Below the pieces are notes generated by a model that was given only the letters and a program-made list of their open reading frames with translations, had not been told where the DNA came from and made no database searches. Made by a program: the position numbers and the translations under genes. Shown here one piece after another: positions 1-7,714 of a stretch of 64,000 bases of DNA. The DNA is from Lentzea tibetensis (GTDB lineage Bacteria; Actinomycetota; Actinomycetes; Mycobacteriales; Pseudonocardiaceae). Location of the stretch: positions 124,001-188,000 of the forward strand of contig NZ_VOBR01000014.1 in assembly GCF_007845675.1 (NCBI RefSeq), written 5' to 3'. How positions within the stretch are numbered: position 1 is the first letter of the stretch; the number at the start of each line of letters is the position of its first letter.

Positions 1-754
1 CGCCCATGCCCCACAGCATGGCCTTCGGGAAGATCCGCACCGGGTCCTGGCACTCCTCGGCCATGTTGACCGAGTCCTCGAACCCGACCATGGCGAAGAA
101 CGCGAGCGCGGTGGCGGACGTGACCGCGAGCAGCGCGGTCTGGCCGGGCGCGGTGTGGATCTCGGTGAGCCTGCCGGGATCGCCGTCGCCGACGGCGATG
201 GCGTAGATGCCGATCGCGATGACGATCAGCAGGCCCGACAGCTCGATGCAGGTGAGCACGACGTTGGCCTTGACCGACTCGGACACACCCCGGAAGTTGA
301 TGCCGGCGAGCGCGATGATGAAGAGGATCGCGACGAGCGTCGCCGAGACGGTGAACGTGTCGGAGAAGAACTCCTTGATCACCGACTGCAGGTACGTGCG
401 TCCGAACGCGAGCGCCGCCGACGACGCGGACGTGATGCCGGAGCTCATGACCGCGAAGGCGACCATGAACGTCAAGAACTGGATCTTGAACGCCCTGTTG
501 GTGTACAACGCGGCGCCCGCGGCCTTGGGGTACTTGCCCACCAGCTCGAGGTAGCTGAAGGCAGTGAGGAAAGCGACGACGAACGCGAGCAGGAAGGGCA
601 GCCAGAGCGCCCCACCGATCTTCCCCGCGACGTTGCCCGTGAGCGCGTAGATGCCCGTTCCGAGGATGTCGCCGATCACGAAGAACAGCAGCAGCTTCGG
701 GCCGATGGCCCGCTTGAGCTCCGGTTGTTCCGTCGACGGAGTCGCTTCAGCCAT
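1..754 (-). CDS. APC-family amino acid permease, N-terminal part (runs off the window)
   Basis: Integral membrane amino acid/cation symporter. Reading leftward from ATG at 754, about 250 residues are visible: a short polar tail, then TM1 with the LFFVIGDILGTGIYALTG segment typical of the substrate-binding first helix of APC transporters, followed by at least five more hydrophobic segments. The conserved motif AFFAMVGFEDSVNMAEE lies near the cut end (the GFE(D/E)xxNxAEE loop after TM6 in APC proteins). The C-terminal half lies beyond base 1, so substrate specificity cannot be judged. It is divergent from the lipoprotein gene at 828, with about 70 bases between the two starts. The ATG at 776 is in another frame and was rejected. 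Confidence 0.85.
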   Translation of the reverse strand, partial: MAEATPSTEQPELKRAIGPKLLLFFVIGDILGTGIYALTGNVAGKIGGALWLPFLLAFVVAFLTAFSYLELVGKYPKAAGAALYTNRAFKIQFLTFMVAFAVMSSGITSASSAALAFGRTYLQSVIKEFFSDTFTVSATLVAILFIIALAGINFRGVSESVKANVVLTCIELSGLLIVIAIGIYAIAVGDGDPGRLTEIHTAPGQTALLAVTSATALAFFAMVGFEDSVNMAEECQDPVRIFPKAMLWGMG

Positions 755-827
755 GCCAGAAGATTGTGCCCCACATGCCAGACGACCAGCGGAAGTGATC
801 GTGATCGTCACCCGTATGGTGTAAGAC

Positions 828-1490
828 ATGCGCCTCGCGTGTCTCCTGATGGCAACAACGCTGCTCACGGCATGTGCCGAGGACACGCCACCCCCTGCGT
901 TGGGCACGGCCGGCGAGCTGGCCACGACCCTGACCCAGGCGGCACGCGCGAAGGGCGGCTACAGCTTCTCCCTCACGTCCCGCAGCGGCCCGGCGTCCGG
1001 CACCGTGCGCCTGACCGACCGCCCGTCGCTGGACGTGACCCTGGACCGCGTCGTGCGGACCGGCGGGCAACCCGAGCGCCTGCGCTTCGTCTCCACGGAC
1101 CAGACCTACGTGCTCCTGCCCCCGGTGTTCGACCTGCCGCAGGCGAAGCCGTGGGTCAAGCTCGACCGGGCTCAAACCGACGAGTTCACCGCGGGCATGC
1201 TGGCCTACTTCGACGCGGCGGCGCAGCAGGCGTTGTTCACCGAGCACCACCTGAAGGCCGTGGCACAGGGCAAGCTGACGTCGACGGTCGAGCGCGACGG
1301 CAAGACCACCTACGCGGTGACCGTCGAGGTCACGACGTTCACCATCACCGTCGAGGGCGGCCTGCCCACCAGGATCGTGGTGTCGACGCCCTCCGAAACG
1401 GGCCCGATCGTGGACGAGGCGTCGTTCAGCTGGGGCGCCGTGGCCGACATCAGCGCCCCGAGCCCGGACTCGATCAGCCCGCGGAGCTGA
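828..1490 (+). CDS. Probable secreted lipoprotein (LppX/LprG-like)
   Basis: 220-residue exported protein. It begins MRLACLLMATTLLTAC: a short basic n-region, a hydrophobic core and a lipobox (LTAC) with Cys16 as the probable lipidation site. The mature part is rich in beta-type segments (YSFSLTSRSGPASGTVRL, KTTYAVTVEVTTFTITVEGG), which resembles the LppX/LprAFG fold of mycobacterial lipid-carrying lipoproteins. That family assignment is by pattern only. It overlaps the convergent MFS gene by 17 bases at the 3' end. It may be a cell-envelope lipid or small-molecule carrier; function is not established. Confidence 0.7.
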   Translation: MRLACLLMATTLLTACAEDTPPPALGTAGELATTLTQAARAKGGYSFSLTSRSGPASGTVRLTDRPSLDVTLDRVVRTGGQPERLRFVSTDQTYVLLPPVFDLPQAKPWVKLDRAQTDEFTAGMLAYFDAAAQQALFTEHHLKAVAQGKLTSTVERDGKTTYAVTVEVTTFTITVEGGLPTRIVVSTPSETGPIVDEASFSWGAVADISAPSPDSISPRS

Positions 1491-2736
1491 ACCGGTACCG
1501 CCAGATCGCGGGCAACAACAACGTCGCCCCGACGGCGGCCACCACGACCAGCACCCCACCACCGGCGACCGCACCGGACGTACCGATCATCGCGCCCGTG
1601 GTGCCGTGCAGGAGATCCGCGATCCGCGGCCCACCGGCCACCACGACGATGAACACGCCCTGCATGCGTCCGCGCATCTCGTCGGTGGCAGCCGACTGCA
1701 GAATCGCACCCCGGAACGCCATGGACACCATGTCCGCGGCACCGGCGAGCGCGAGGAACACCGCGGCCAGCCACAGCGCGTGACTGAGCCCGAACCCGAC
1801 GATCGCGATCCCCCACGCGACCACGGCCCACACGACCGCCGCACCGTGCCGCGACACCTTGGAGATCCACCCGGACGTCAGCCCGCACACCACCGCGCCG
1901 ATGGGAATGGCCGCGAACAACACCCCCAGCGCCAACCCGCCACCGGGCGGGTCACCGAACGTCTCCTGCGCCATCTCGGGGAACAACGCACGCGGCATCC
2001 CGAACACCATCGCGACGATGTCGAGCACGAACGAGGCCAGCAGCACCTTCTGCAACGCCAGGTACCTGAAACCGTCCAGCACGTCCCGGATACCGGCCCT
2101 CCGCGACTGCCCGCTCAGGGGAGGCATGGGCGGCAACTTCCACACCGCCCAGATCGTGAGGACCAACGCCACCGCGTCCACGAGGTACAAGGTGGACAGT
2201 CCGACGACCGGCATGAACGCACCCGCGAGCAACGGCCCGAGCACCGCCCCGAACTGCATGACCGTGGACCCGAGCGCCCCAGCCGAAGGCAACAGCTCAG
2301 CAGGCACCAGCCGCGCGATCGACGCACTGCGCGCAGGCGAGTTCAACGCGAAGAACACCTGCTGCAACCCCAGCAACGCGATGACCAGCCACACCGACCC
2401 GACGTTCAACGCAGCCTGCACCCACAACAACACCGAGGCGACCGCAATACCGGTGTTCGTGGCGATGAGGAGCTTGCGCCGGTCACGCGTATCCGCGATC
2501 GCGCCACCCCACACCCCGAAGACGAGCAACGGCACCAACGCCACACCCGCCGCGACCCCGACCCAGGCCGACGACCCGGTGAGGTCGAAGACCTGCTTGG
2601 GCACGGCAACGGCGGTCAGCTGACTGCCGATCGCGGTGACGATCGTGGTGAGCCACAACCTCCGGTACGCGGGGATGCGCAGCGGACGCGTGTCGATCAC
2701 GAACAACGAGCGCGCGCGAACCCCCGGAGCAGCCAC
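1474..2736 (-). CDS. MFS drug/siderophore exporter (DHA3/EntS-like)
   Basis: About 420 residues with twelve predicted membrane spans. It opens RIPAYRRLWLTTIVTAIGSQLTAVAVPKQ, the usual start of DHA3-type exporters, and carries the loop-2 motif GGAIADTRDRRKLL (G-x-x-x-D-R/K family signature). The reading frame stays open further upstream, but that part is low-complexity and lies beyond a palindromic operator-like site. GTG at 2736 directly follows that site and is preferred; GTG at 2700 is an alternative. Family members export drugs or siderophores by proton antiport. No regulator gene adjoins it, but the dyad at 2741-2760 suggests repression by a MarR/TetR-type protein. Confidence 0.8.
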   Translation of the reverse strand: MAAPGVRARSLFVIDTRPLRIPAYRRLWLTTIVTAIGSQLTAVAVPKQVFDLTGSSAWVGVAAGVALVPLLVFGVWGGAIADTRDRRKLLIATNTGIAVASVLLWVQAALNVGSVWLVIALLGLQQVFFALNSPARSASIARLVPAELLPSAGALGSTVMQFGAVLGPLLAGAFMPVVGLSTLYLVDAVALVLTIWAVWKLPPMPPLSGQSRRAGIRDVLDGFRYLALQKVLLASFVLDIVAMVFGMPRALFPEMAQETFGDPPGGGLALGVLFAAIPIGAVVCGLTSGWISKVSRHGAAVVWAVVAWGIAIVGFGLSHALWLAAVFLALAGAADMVSMAFRGAILQSAATDEMRGRMQGVFIVVVAGGPRIADLLHGTTGAMIGTSGAVAGGGVLVVVAAVGATLLLPAIWRYRFSSAG

Positions 2737-2740
2737 GTTG

Positions 2741-2760
2741 GTTAGCTTACGACAACTAAC
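2741..2760 (-). promoter_or_regulatory. Operator-like dyad upstream of the MFS exporter
   Basis: GTTAG at 2741-2745 is mirrored by CTAAC at 2756-2760, a 5-bp inverted repeat around a 10-base centre. It sits 4 bases upstream of the chosen GTG start of the exporter, in the place expected for a repressor site overlapping a promoter. The binding protein is unknown. Confidence 0.4.
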
Positions 2761-2918
2761 AACGGGTTTACCTGGTTGTGCCGGAGACCACGACCAGCCG
2801 CTCAGGCGGGTTGCCGGTGTGCCCCGCCCCGCGCTCCGCAGGCGCGTCGACACACGGCCCGCAGGTCAGAAACGGGCCACTCACGCACATGCCCATCGGG
2901 CCGCCCGGTCGCGCCCGC

Positions 2919-2989
2919 GCTCACGCGGGCGTCCCCCGGACACGAGAAACCCCCGAATCGATGCTCGCAGCCGGCACCGACAATCCCGG
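2919..2989 (+). repeat. Degenerate copy E of the dispersed GCTCACGC element
   Basis: It begins GCTCACGCGGGCGTCCCCC and ends GGCACCGACAATCC, matching the two ends of the conserved core found at 25.2, 43.6, 53.3 and 62.6 kb. The middle is different and is shared with copy F at 3231. No DnaA-box-like sequence follows it. Confidence 0.55.
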
Positions 2990-3155
2990 CCGCGCCGACA
3001 CGTCAGCCGCGAAACCGGGGTACGGAAGGCCGCACTTTCTGCGGGGCGGCGGAGACCCCCGCGAGCGGAGCGAGGCCAGCACGCCCAGCGGCCCACCACG
3101 AACCCGGCAGACCCCAAGGCCGCCCACACACCAACCGGTCAACACGGCGAGCACC

Positions 3156-3190
3156 AGCCGAGCCGAGCCGAGCCGAGCCGAGCCGAGCCG
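3156..3190 (+). repeat. Pentanucleotide microsatellite (AGCCG)7
   Basis: Seven perfect tandem copies of AGCCG. The unit is not a multiple of three, so a copy change would shift any overlapping frame. No gene is convincingly affected. Confidence 0.9.
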
Positions 3191-3230
3191 AAAAGCGTGG
3201 CGGACACGGCACGCGGCCGTGCTCACGCAG

Positions 3231-3301
3231 GCGTCCCCGCACGTGAGAACCCCCCGATCCATGCTCTCAGCCAGCACCGACAACTCTGCGCCCGCAGAAA
3301 C
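3231..3301 (+). repeat. Degenerate copy F of the dispersed GCTCACGC element
   Basis: It begins GCTCACGCAGGCGTCCCCGC and ends AGCACCGACAAC. Copies E and F share a middle section (GAGAA-CCCCCGA-ATGCTC-CAGCC) unlike the four complete copies elsewhere, so they form a subfamily or are older remnants. Confidence 0.55.
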
Positions 3302-3366
3302 GGAAGAGGGCAAAGCGAGAACCGGCAGGTGCATGGCGGGCACAACGGCCAAGGCAGGTGCCGAGC

Positions 3367-3485
3367 GAGCACCAGCCGAACCGGCAAGCACCAAGGGAGC
3401 ACCAGCCGAACCGGCAAGCACCAAGGGAGCACCCACCCAACCGGCAGGCGCCAAGGGAGCCCCAGCGAACCGGCAGATACCAAAA
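3367..3485 (+). repeat. Four tandem copies of a 30-bp repeat
   Basis: The unit starts GAGCACCAGCCGAACCGGC. Copies 1 and 2 (3367-3396, 3397-3426) are identical; copies 3 and 4 diverge progressively. The 30-base period keeps frame, but neither strand gives a believable protein. Confidence 0.85.
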
Positions 3486-3591
3486 GAAAGAGCGCCCGCC
3501 GCGCTAGCAACCCCCGCACTGCCGAACGGGCGCGGCCCCCGAGCACAAACCGGCGGCCAAATAAACAGAACAAACTTTCCCGGAGGGCAGG

Positions 3592-3722
3592 GGGTGGGGA
3601 GGGTCTCGCTGATCAGGCGCAGCCTTGCCACATCGAAAATGCCCTGTCAAGGCAGCTTTTCCGCCTTGACAGGGCATTTTCGATGTGGCGACCTCTGGTG
3701 ATCAGCGAGACCCTCCCCACCC
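3592..3722. repeat. 131-bp two-part palindrome, terminator-like, downstream of pdxH
   Basis: The outer arms 3592-3615 and 3699-3722 are perfectly complementary over 24 bp (containing CTCGCTGATCA and its complement). The inner arms 3628-3653 and 3663-3688 are perfectly complementary over 26 bp (AATGCCCTGTCAAGGC on the left). A 9-base loop (3654-3662) and unpaired bulges of 12 and 10 bases separate the parts. It begins 20 bases past the pdxH stop codon, so it probably ends that transcript. Its size and two-block structure are beyond an ordinary intrinsic terminator and suggest a MITE- or REP-like element. Confidence 0.85.
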
Positions 3723-3741
3723 ACCACCGCAACCCAAAGCT

Positions 3742-4398
3742 CTAGGGAGCAACACGCTCCAACTGCCACCCATCCCGCCCAAGCCGGAACCGCAACCGGT
3801 CATGCATCCGATCCCGCCGCCCCTGCCAGAACTCGACCTCCTCGGGCCGAATCCGCCACCCACCCCAGTGGGGAGGAACAGGAATCTGCTCGGTATCGGC
3901 GAACTGCCGCTCAATCTTGTGCAACGCGGATTCCAAAGTGGACCGCCCACCGACGACGCGCGACTGGGGAGAAGCCCAAGCCCCCATCTGCGACCCACGA
4001 GGCCGAGAAGCCCAGTAGGCAGCAGTCTCGACGGGCCCGACCTTCTCGACGGTGCCACGCACATGGGCCTGCCGCTGCATCGCGAACCACGGGAAGGTGG
4101 CGGACGCGTACCGGGTGGCCATCAGGTCGTGGGACTTGTTGGACGTGTAGTTGGTGAAGAACACGAGCCCGCGGTCGTCGAGCCCCTTGGCGAGCACGGT
4201 GCGCGACGACGGACGCCCCTTGGTGTCCGTGGTGGCGAGCACCATCGCGTTGGGCTCCGGGAGACCAGCACCGGCAGCCTGGTCCAGCCACAGCTGGAGC
4301 TGCTCGTGCCACGTGGCGGCGAGCTCGGACTCTCCGAGCGAGCCCTGCTCGTACGACACGCGCATCGCCGGCAGCGCGATGTTCGTGGTCTCCGTCAT
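3742..4398 (-). CDS. pdxH: Pyridoxamine 5'-phosphate oxidase
   Basis: FMN-dependent cytosolic oxidase that makes pyridoxal 5'-phosphate from pyridoxine or pyridoxamine phosphate (last step of B6 salvage). The 218 residues match the family's length. Visible features are PNAMVLATTDTKGRPSSRTV in the N-terminal split-barrel strand, FFTNYTSNKSHDL, the substrate-binding RPRGSQMGAWASPQS segment, and the C-terminal dimer/FMN signature PPHWGGWRIRP...EFWQGRRDRMHDR. The start is ATG at 4398. It reads in the same direction as the P450 upstream with 150 bases between, so it may have its own promoter. The 131-bp palindrome follows it. Confidence 0.97.
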   Translation of the reverse strand: MTETTNIALPAMRVSYEQGSLGESELAATWHEQLQLWLDQAAGAGLPEPNAMVLATTDTKGRPSSRTVLAKGLDDRGLVFFTNYTSNKSHDLMATRYASATFPWFAMQRQAHVRGTVEKVGPVETAAYWASRPRGSQMGAWASPQSRVVGGRSTLESALHKIERQFADTEQIPVPPHWGGWRIRPEEVEFWQGRRDRMHDRLRFRLGRDGWQLERVAP

Positions 4399-4548
4399 CG
4401 GTTACCTCCAGCGCGGGAACTTGTGGTCCTCGGACCAGCGACCGTACGGGTTAACGACCGATCACGGAACCGCCTGCGCGGTGATGACGAACACCCCTAT
4501 TCGTAACTGTCCGTGCGGTTGCCGTTCTTTATCGAGCACGTGATCGAG

Positions 4549-5748
4549 TCAGATGACCACGGGCAGTGAGTCGAATCCGCGCATGGCCAACACCTTCCGG
4601 CGGACCGGCTCCCCGGCAAGGGTGAGGTTCGGGAACCTGGTGAACAACTGCGCGAACAACACGTCGGCCTGCAGCCGCGCGAGCGCGGCGCCGAGGCAGA
4701 AGTGCGTGCCGCCGCCGAGGCTCAGCGGACGTGCGTCTTGACGACGCAGATCGAACGACGCGGGGTCCGGGAAGCGGGCCGGATCGCGGTTCGCCGCACC
4801 CAGGAAGCCTGTGACGGCTACGCCTTCGGGCACGTCCACGTCCCCTATTCGAGTGGCTCTGCCGGTCACCCGCAGCACCATCTGGGCGGCCGAGTCCCAG
4901 CGCAGCGCCTCGTCGAACACCGCGGTCGCCAACTCAGGCAGCAAGCGTGCCTGATCAGGAAAAGTCACCAACGCGCGCGTGGCGTTGCCGACGAGGCCGG
5001 TCGTGGTCTCGAAGCCGGCGCCGAACACGAGTGCGAGCAGGTCGATCGCCTCGTCGTCCTCGGCGTCGGAGGCGGCCAGCACCGAGACGAGGTCGTCGGC
5101 GGGCGTGCCGCGCCGGAACGTCAGCAGGTCCTGGAAGTAGGCGCGCACCTGCACGGTCGCGTCGTCGGCGCGCTTGAGGGTGTCGCCGTCGATCACCGGG
5201 TCGAAGAGCTTCGACATGTCGTCGATCAGCCAGCGGAACTGGGGCTGGTCGGGCCGCGGCACACCGACCAGGTCGCCGATCACGGACACCGGCAGCGGGA
5301 ACGACACGGTGTCCTGCAGATCCACCACCGCGCCACCGGCGCCGAGGTCGGCCAGCCTGCCGAGCACGCGGTCGACGTTCTCCTCGACGGTCGGGCGCTG
5401 CGCCTCGATGCGGCGCGTGGTGAAGCCCCTGCTGAGCAGCCGCCGCAACCTGCTGTGGTCCGGCGGGTTCTGGTACAGCAGCGAAGTGTGCATGAACCGC
5501 GTCGACGGGTGGTCGCGCCAGCCCGGCTTGTTCTCGTCGGCCCACGCGCCGTCCGGCGTGCGGAACTCGGGGCCGGTCAGCACCTGTTCGACGTCCGCGT
5601 AGCGGGTGAGGAAGTAGGCGCCGAGGTTGGCGTTGAAGTAGACCGGCTGCCGTTCGCGCAGCTCGTCGTACACCGGGTACGGGTCGGCGATGCCGGCTTC
5701 CGCGGTCCACAACGACAGGAGGGTCGCTTCTAGTTCGTCAGAGTGCAC
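4549..5748 (-). CDS. Cytochrome P450
   Basis: Soluble class I bacterial P450 of 399 residues. The I-helix oxygen-binding stretch is LVFGAGFETTTG, the K-helix ExxR is present as DEALRW, and the haem-thiolate loop is LSLGGGTHFCLGAALAR with the Cys ligand near residue 350. The GTG start at 5748 lies 1 base past the ureD stop, so it is probably the last gene of the urease transcript. No ferredoxin or reductase gene is adjacent, so redox partners must be encoded elsewhere. CYP family and substrate cannot be told from sequence alone. The coupling to urease may only be positional. Confidence 0.93.
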   Translation of the reverse strand: MHSDELEATLLSLWTAEAGIADPYPVYDELRERQPVYFNANLGAYFLTRYADVEQVLTGPEFRTPDGAWADENKPGWRDHPSTRFMHTSLLYQNPPDHSRLRRLLSRGFTTRRIEAQRPTVEENVDRVLGRLADLGAGGAVVDLQDTVSFPLPVSVIGDLVGVPRPDQPQFRWLIDDMSKLFDPVIDGDTLKRADDATVQVRAYFQDLLTFRRGTPADDLVSVLAASDAEDDEAIDLLALVFGAGFETTTGLVGNATRALVTFPDQARLLPELATAVFDEALRWDSAAQMVLRVTGRATRIGDVDVPEGVAVTGFLGAANRDPARFPDPASFDLRRQDARPLSLGGGTHFCLGAALARLQADVLFAQLFTRFPNLTLAGEPVRRKVLAMRGFDSLPVVI

Positions 5749-5749
5749 A

Positions 5750-6481
5750 TCAGGGACAACGCATCAAACGCCGATTGAGGTCGGAGAGATGCCGAGTGGC
5801 GGTGACCACGTCGTCCGCCAGCACCGTCGCCAGCGACCCGCCGCGTGGGAGCGGGACCAGCGAATACCAGTCGCCGCTGACGACCGCCGGATTCCCGTTG
5901 TCCAGCACCAAATGAGACCCCATCACCCGTTTGCCCGCGAGTCCGGCCGGACTCCGGTCGACACCGGGGTCACCGATCACGACCCGCTGGTGCAGCAACG
6001 GTTTCCCGTCTCGACTGGCGCGCACCGTGCTCGCCAGGTGACCCGCCTGCTCGCCGGAACGCCCGAGCACCAGCACTTCCCGCGCGTGCAGCACGGCCGT
6101 GGCGGCCAGCGACACCGAGAGCACGGCCTCGTGACGCGCACGGGAGGTGACGACGGTCGGCTCCGGCAGGTAGACGATCTCCGCGTCGTCCTCGGCCTCG
6201 ACGTCCACCGTCATGCGGCTGCCGTCGTCGCGCGGGCCGGGCAACGCCACCGTCGCGGCGACACCGCGCAGGTCCAGCCGCGCTCCCCTGCCGACCCGCA
6301 CGGTCAGCGTCAGCTCGTCCCCGCCGAGCGGCGCGGTGACCGAGCTGACCAGGTGCACGAGCGCGGTCGGGCCCGGTTTCCGGTGCGGCACCAGGGTGAG
6401 CGGCGTCATCGACCGCAGGTCGCGCACGACGCTGTTGCCGTGCGCGTCCCGCGTGACGGTGACCAACGCGGCAGCCTTCAC
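5750..6481 (-). CDS. ureD: Urease accessory protein UreD
   Basis: Scaffold of the UreD-UreF-UreG complex that delivers nickel to apo-urease. The 243 residues begin [21 protein letters not shown] at a GTG overlapping the ureG stop (GTGA). Family features are [26 protein letters not shown] near the N-terminus (split here: LTLVPHRK and VHLVSS), GGD[14 protein letters not shown], and VLADD near the C-terminus. It is slightly shorter than many UreD proteins (about 270). It is the last urease gene of the operon, before the P450. A longer open frame upstream of this start is only the shadow of ureG. Confidence 0.9.
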   Translation of the reverse strand: MKAAALVTVTRDAHGNSVVRDLRSMTPLTLVPHRKPGPTALVHLVSSVTAPLGGDELTLTVRVGRGARLDLRGVAATVALPGPRDDGSRMTVDVEAEDDAEIVYLPEPTVVTSRARHEAVLSVSLAATAVLHAREVLVLGRSGEQAGHLASTVRASRDGKPLLHQRVVIGDPGVDRSPAGLAGKRVMGSHLVLDNGNPAVVSGDWYSLVPLPRGGSLATVLADDVVTATRHLSDLNRRLMRCP

Positions 6482-7113
6482 AGCTGGTCCAGCACCCACT
6501 TGGCGACGTCGGGCGCGTTCGGCGTCTCGACCAGCGACTGGGTGATCACCGGCAGCTCGCCGCGCATGCGGTGCGCGTCGGACGTCATCACGTCCATGTC
6601 CGCCCCGACGTACGGCGCCAGGTCGGTCTTGTTGATCACCAGCAGGTCCGCGGTCGTCACGCCGGGACCGCCCTTGCGCGGCACCTTGTCGCCGCCCGCG
6701 ACGTCGACGACGAAGATCTGCCGGTCGACCAGTCCCCTGCTGAACACCGCGGTGAGGTTGTCGCCACCGCTCTCGATGATGATCAGATCGAGGTGCCCGA
6801 AGCGTTCCTCCAGCCGTTCCACGGCATCGAGGTTCGCGGTGATGTCGTCGCGGATCGCGGTGTGCGGGCAGCAGCCCGTCTGCACGGCCTCGACGCGCGC
6901 CGAGTCGAGCACGCCCGCCTTGCGCAGGAAGTCCGCGTCCTCGGTGGTGTAGATGTCGTTGGTGACGACGGCGAGCTCCAGCTGCTCGCCGAGCGCGCGG
7001 CACAGCGCGGCGGTCAGCGCGGTCTTGCCGCTGCCGACAGGTCCGCCGATGCCGATGCGGAACGTCGGTCCGTGGTGGTGATCGTGCTGGTCGGGACCGT
7101 GATCAGCTCCCAA
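6478..7113 (-). CDS. ureG: Urease accessory GTPase UreG
   Basis: SIMIBI-class GTPase that powers nickel insertion into urease. The P-loop is [14 protein letters not shown], the metal-binding Cys-Pro-His motif is [12 protein letters not shown], and ESGGDNL and [14 protein letters not shown] (the G4 NKxD motif) follow. The N-terminus is His/Asp-rich ([12 protein letters not shown]), which could store nickel and partly make up for the absence of ureE. The most likely start is TTG at 7113, the only start codon in a sensible place; it overlaps ureF by 11 bases and gives 211 residues. The frame remains open upstream but is antisense-like inside ureF. Confidence 0.93.
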   Translation of the reverse strand: MGADHGPDQHDHHHGPTFRIGIGGPVGSGKTALTAALCRALGEQLELAVVTNDIYTTEDADFLRKAGVLDSARVEAVQTGCCPHTAIRDDITANLDAVERLEERFGHLDLIIIESGGDNLTAVFSRGLVDRQIFVVDVAGGDKVPRKGGPGVTTADLLVINKTDLAPYVGADMDVMTSDAHRMRGELPVITQSLVETPNAPDVAKWVLDQL

Positions 7114-7714
7114 AGAGACGCACCTCTTCCTGGTGGTGGCGGTCGTGCGCCTCGGCCAGCAGGTCGAGTGCGGGTGAACCGATGGCCGGTAGTTCCTTCG
7201 TCGCCTGCTCCGCGACCTGACGCAGGTCCGGCGCCAGCCGCGCGACGATCGCGTTGACACCGAAGGGATCCAGGCCGAGCAGGCGCACCGCCGCGCTCGC
7301 CGGTCCGCTCACGGCGAGATAGGCGCACGTCAGCGCGGCCTCGTACGGGTCTTCGACGAGCACGCCGACGACGATCGGGTGGTGCGGGTTGCGAGGCAGC
7401 TCGTCGAGCCGCGCAGAGGGCCACGCGCGCCGTGCCGCCCTGAGCATGCCGCGTCCCTGCGCTCGCGAAGCCGCCCGTTGCGCCGGTGACGGCGTGCGCG
7501 CGTCGAGCTCCGCGTCCAGCTCGTCCAGGTCCCCGCGCGCGGCGGCGAACCCCGCCGCGAGCAGTCCGGCGGTGTGCAAACGCCCGTACAGGAAGGATTC
7601 CAGCGACTTCTCGTCCGTGACGAGCCTGCGCGCGGCCGCCTCCTCCAACCCTCCCGAGTGGACGTGACCACCGCCGGGGAAGCGGGAGTCGGCGAGGATG
7701 AGCGCGGTGATCAT
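7103..7714 (-). CDS. ureF: Urease accessory protein UreF
   Basis: Helical urease chaperone that binds UreD and controls UreG GTPase fidelity. The 203 residues begin [24 protein letters not shown], the family's N-terminal signature (LxxSRFPxGxxxHSxGLE). [15 protein letters not shown] in the C-terminal third is also typical. The ATG at 7714 overlaps the ureC stop codon (TGATG), so translation is probably coupled. It ends EEVRLFGS inside the start of ureG. Confidence 0.92.
   Translation of the reverse strand: MITALILADSRFPGGGHVHSGGLEEAAARRLVTDEKSLESFLYGRLHTAGLLAAGFAAARGDLDELDAELDARTPSPAQRAASRAQGRGMLRAARRAWPSARLDELPRNPHHPIVVGVLVEDPYEAALTCAYLAVSGPASAAVRLLGLDPFGVNAIVARLAPDLRQVAEQATKELPAIGSPALDLLAEAHDRHHQEEVRLFGS

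Larger units (their letters stand above)
2761..3591. other. Gene-free, repeat-rich intergenic region
   Basis: No convincing gene is seen. Open frames exist on both strands but are low-complexity (Arg/Pro/Ala-rich), differ in every frame and have no recognisable domain or good start signal. The stretch holds two degenerate copies of a dispersed element (2919-2989, 3231-3301), a pentanucleotide microsatellite (3156-3190) and a 30-bp tandem repeat (3367-3485), and leads into the large palindrome at 3592. Confidence 0.6.

Noticed and set aside
155-1783. Long open frames opposite or out of phase with real genes (for example 155-1783, 4702-5733, 7786-9501, 41836-43761, 43778-46555)
   Set aside because: Arg/Gly/His/Asp-rich translations without domains, running antisense to well-identified genes; typical shadows of third-position G+C.
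2636-3745. Overlapping frames across the 2.8-3.7 kb region that would encode repeat proteins
   Set aside because: Three frames are open at once, the repeats are partly out of frame (5-bp unit), and no start signal or domain is seen.
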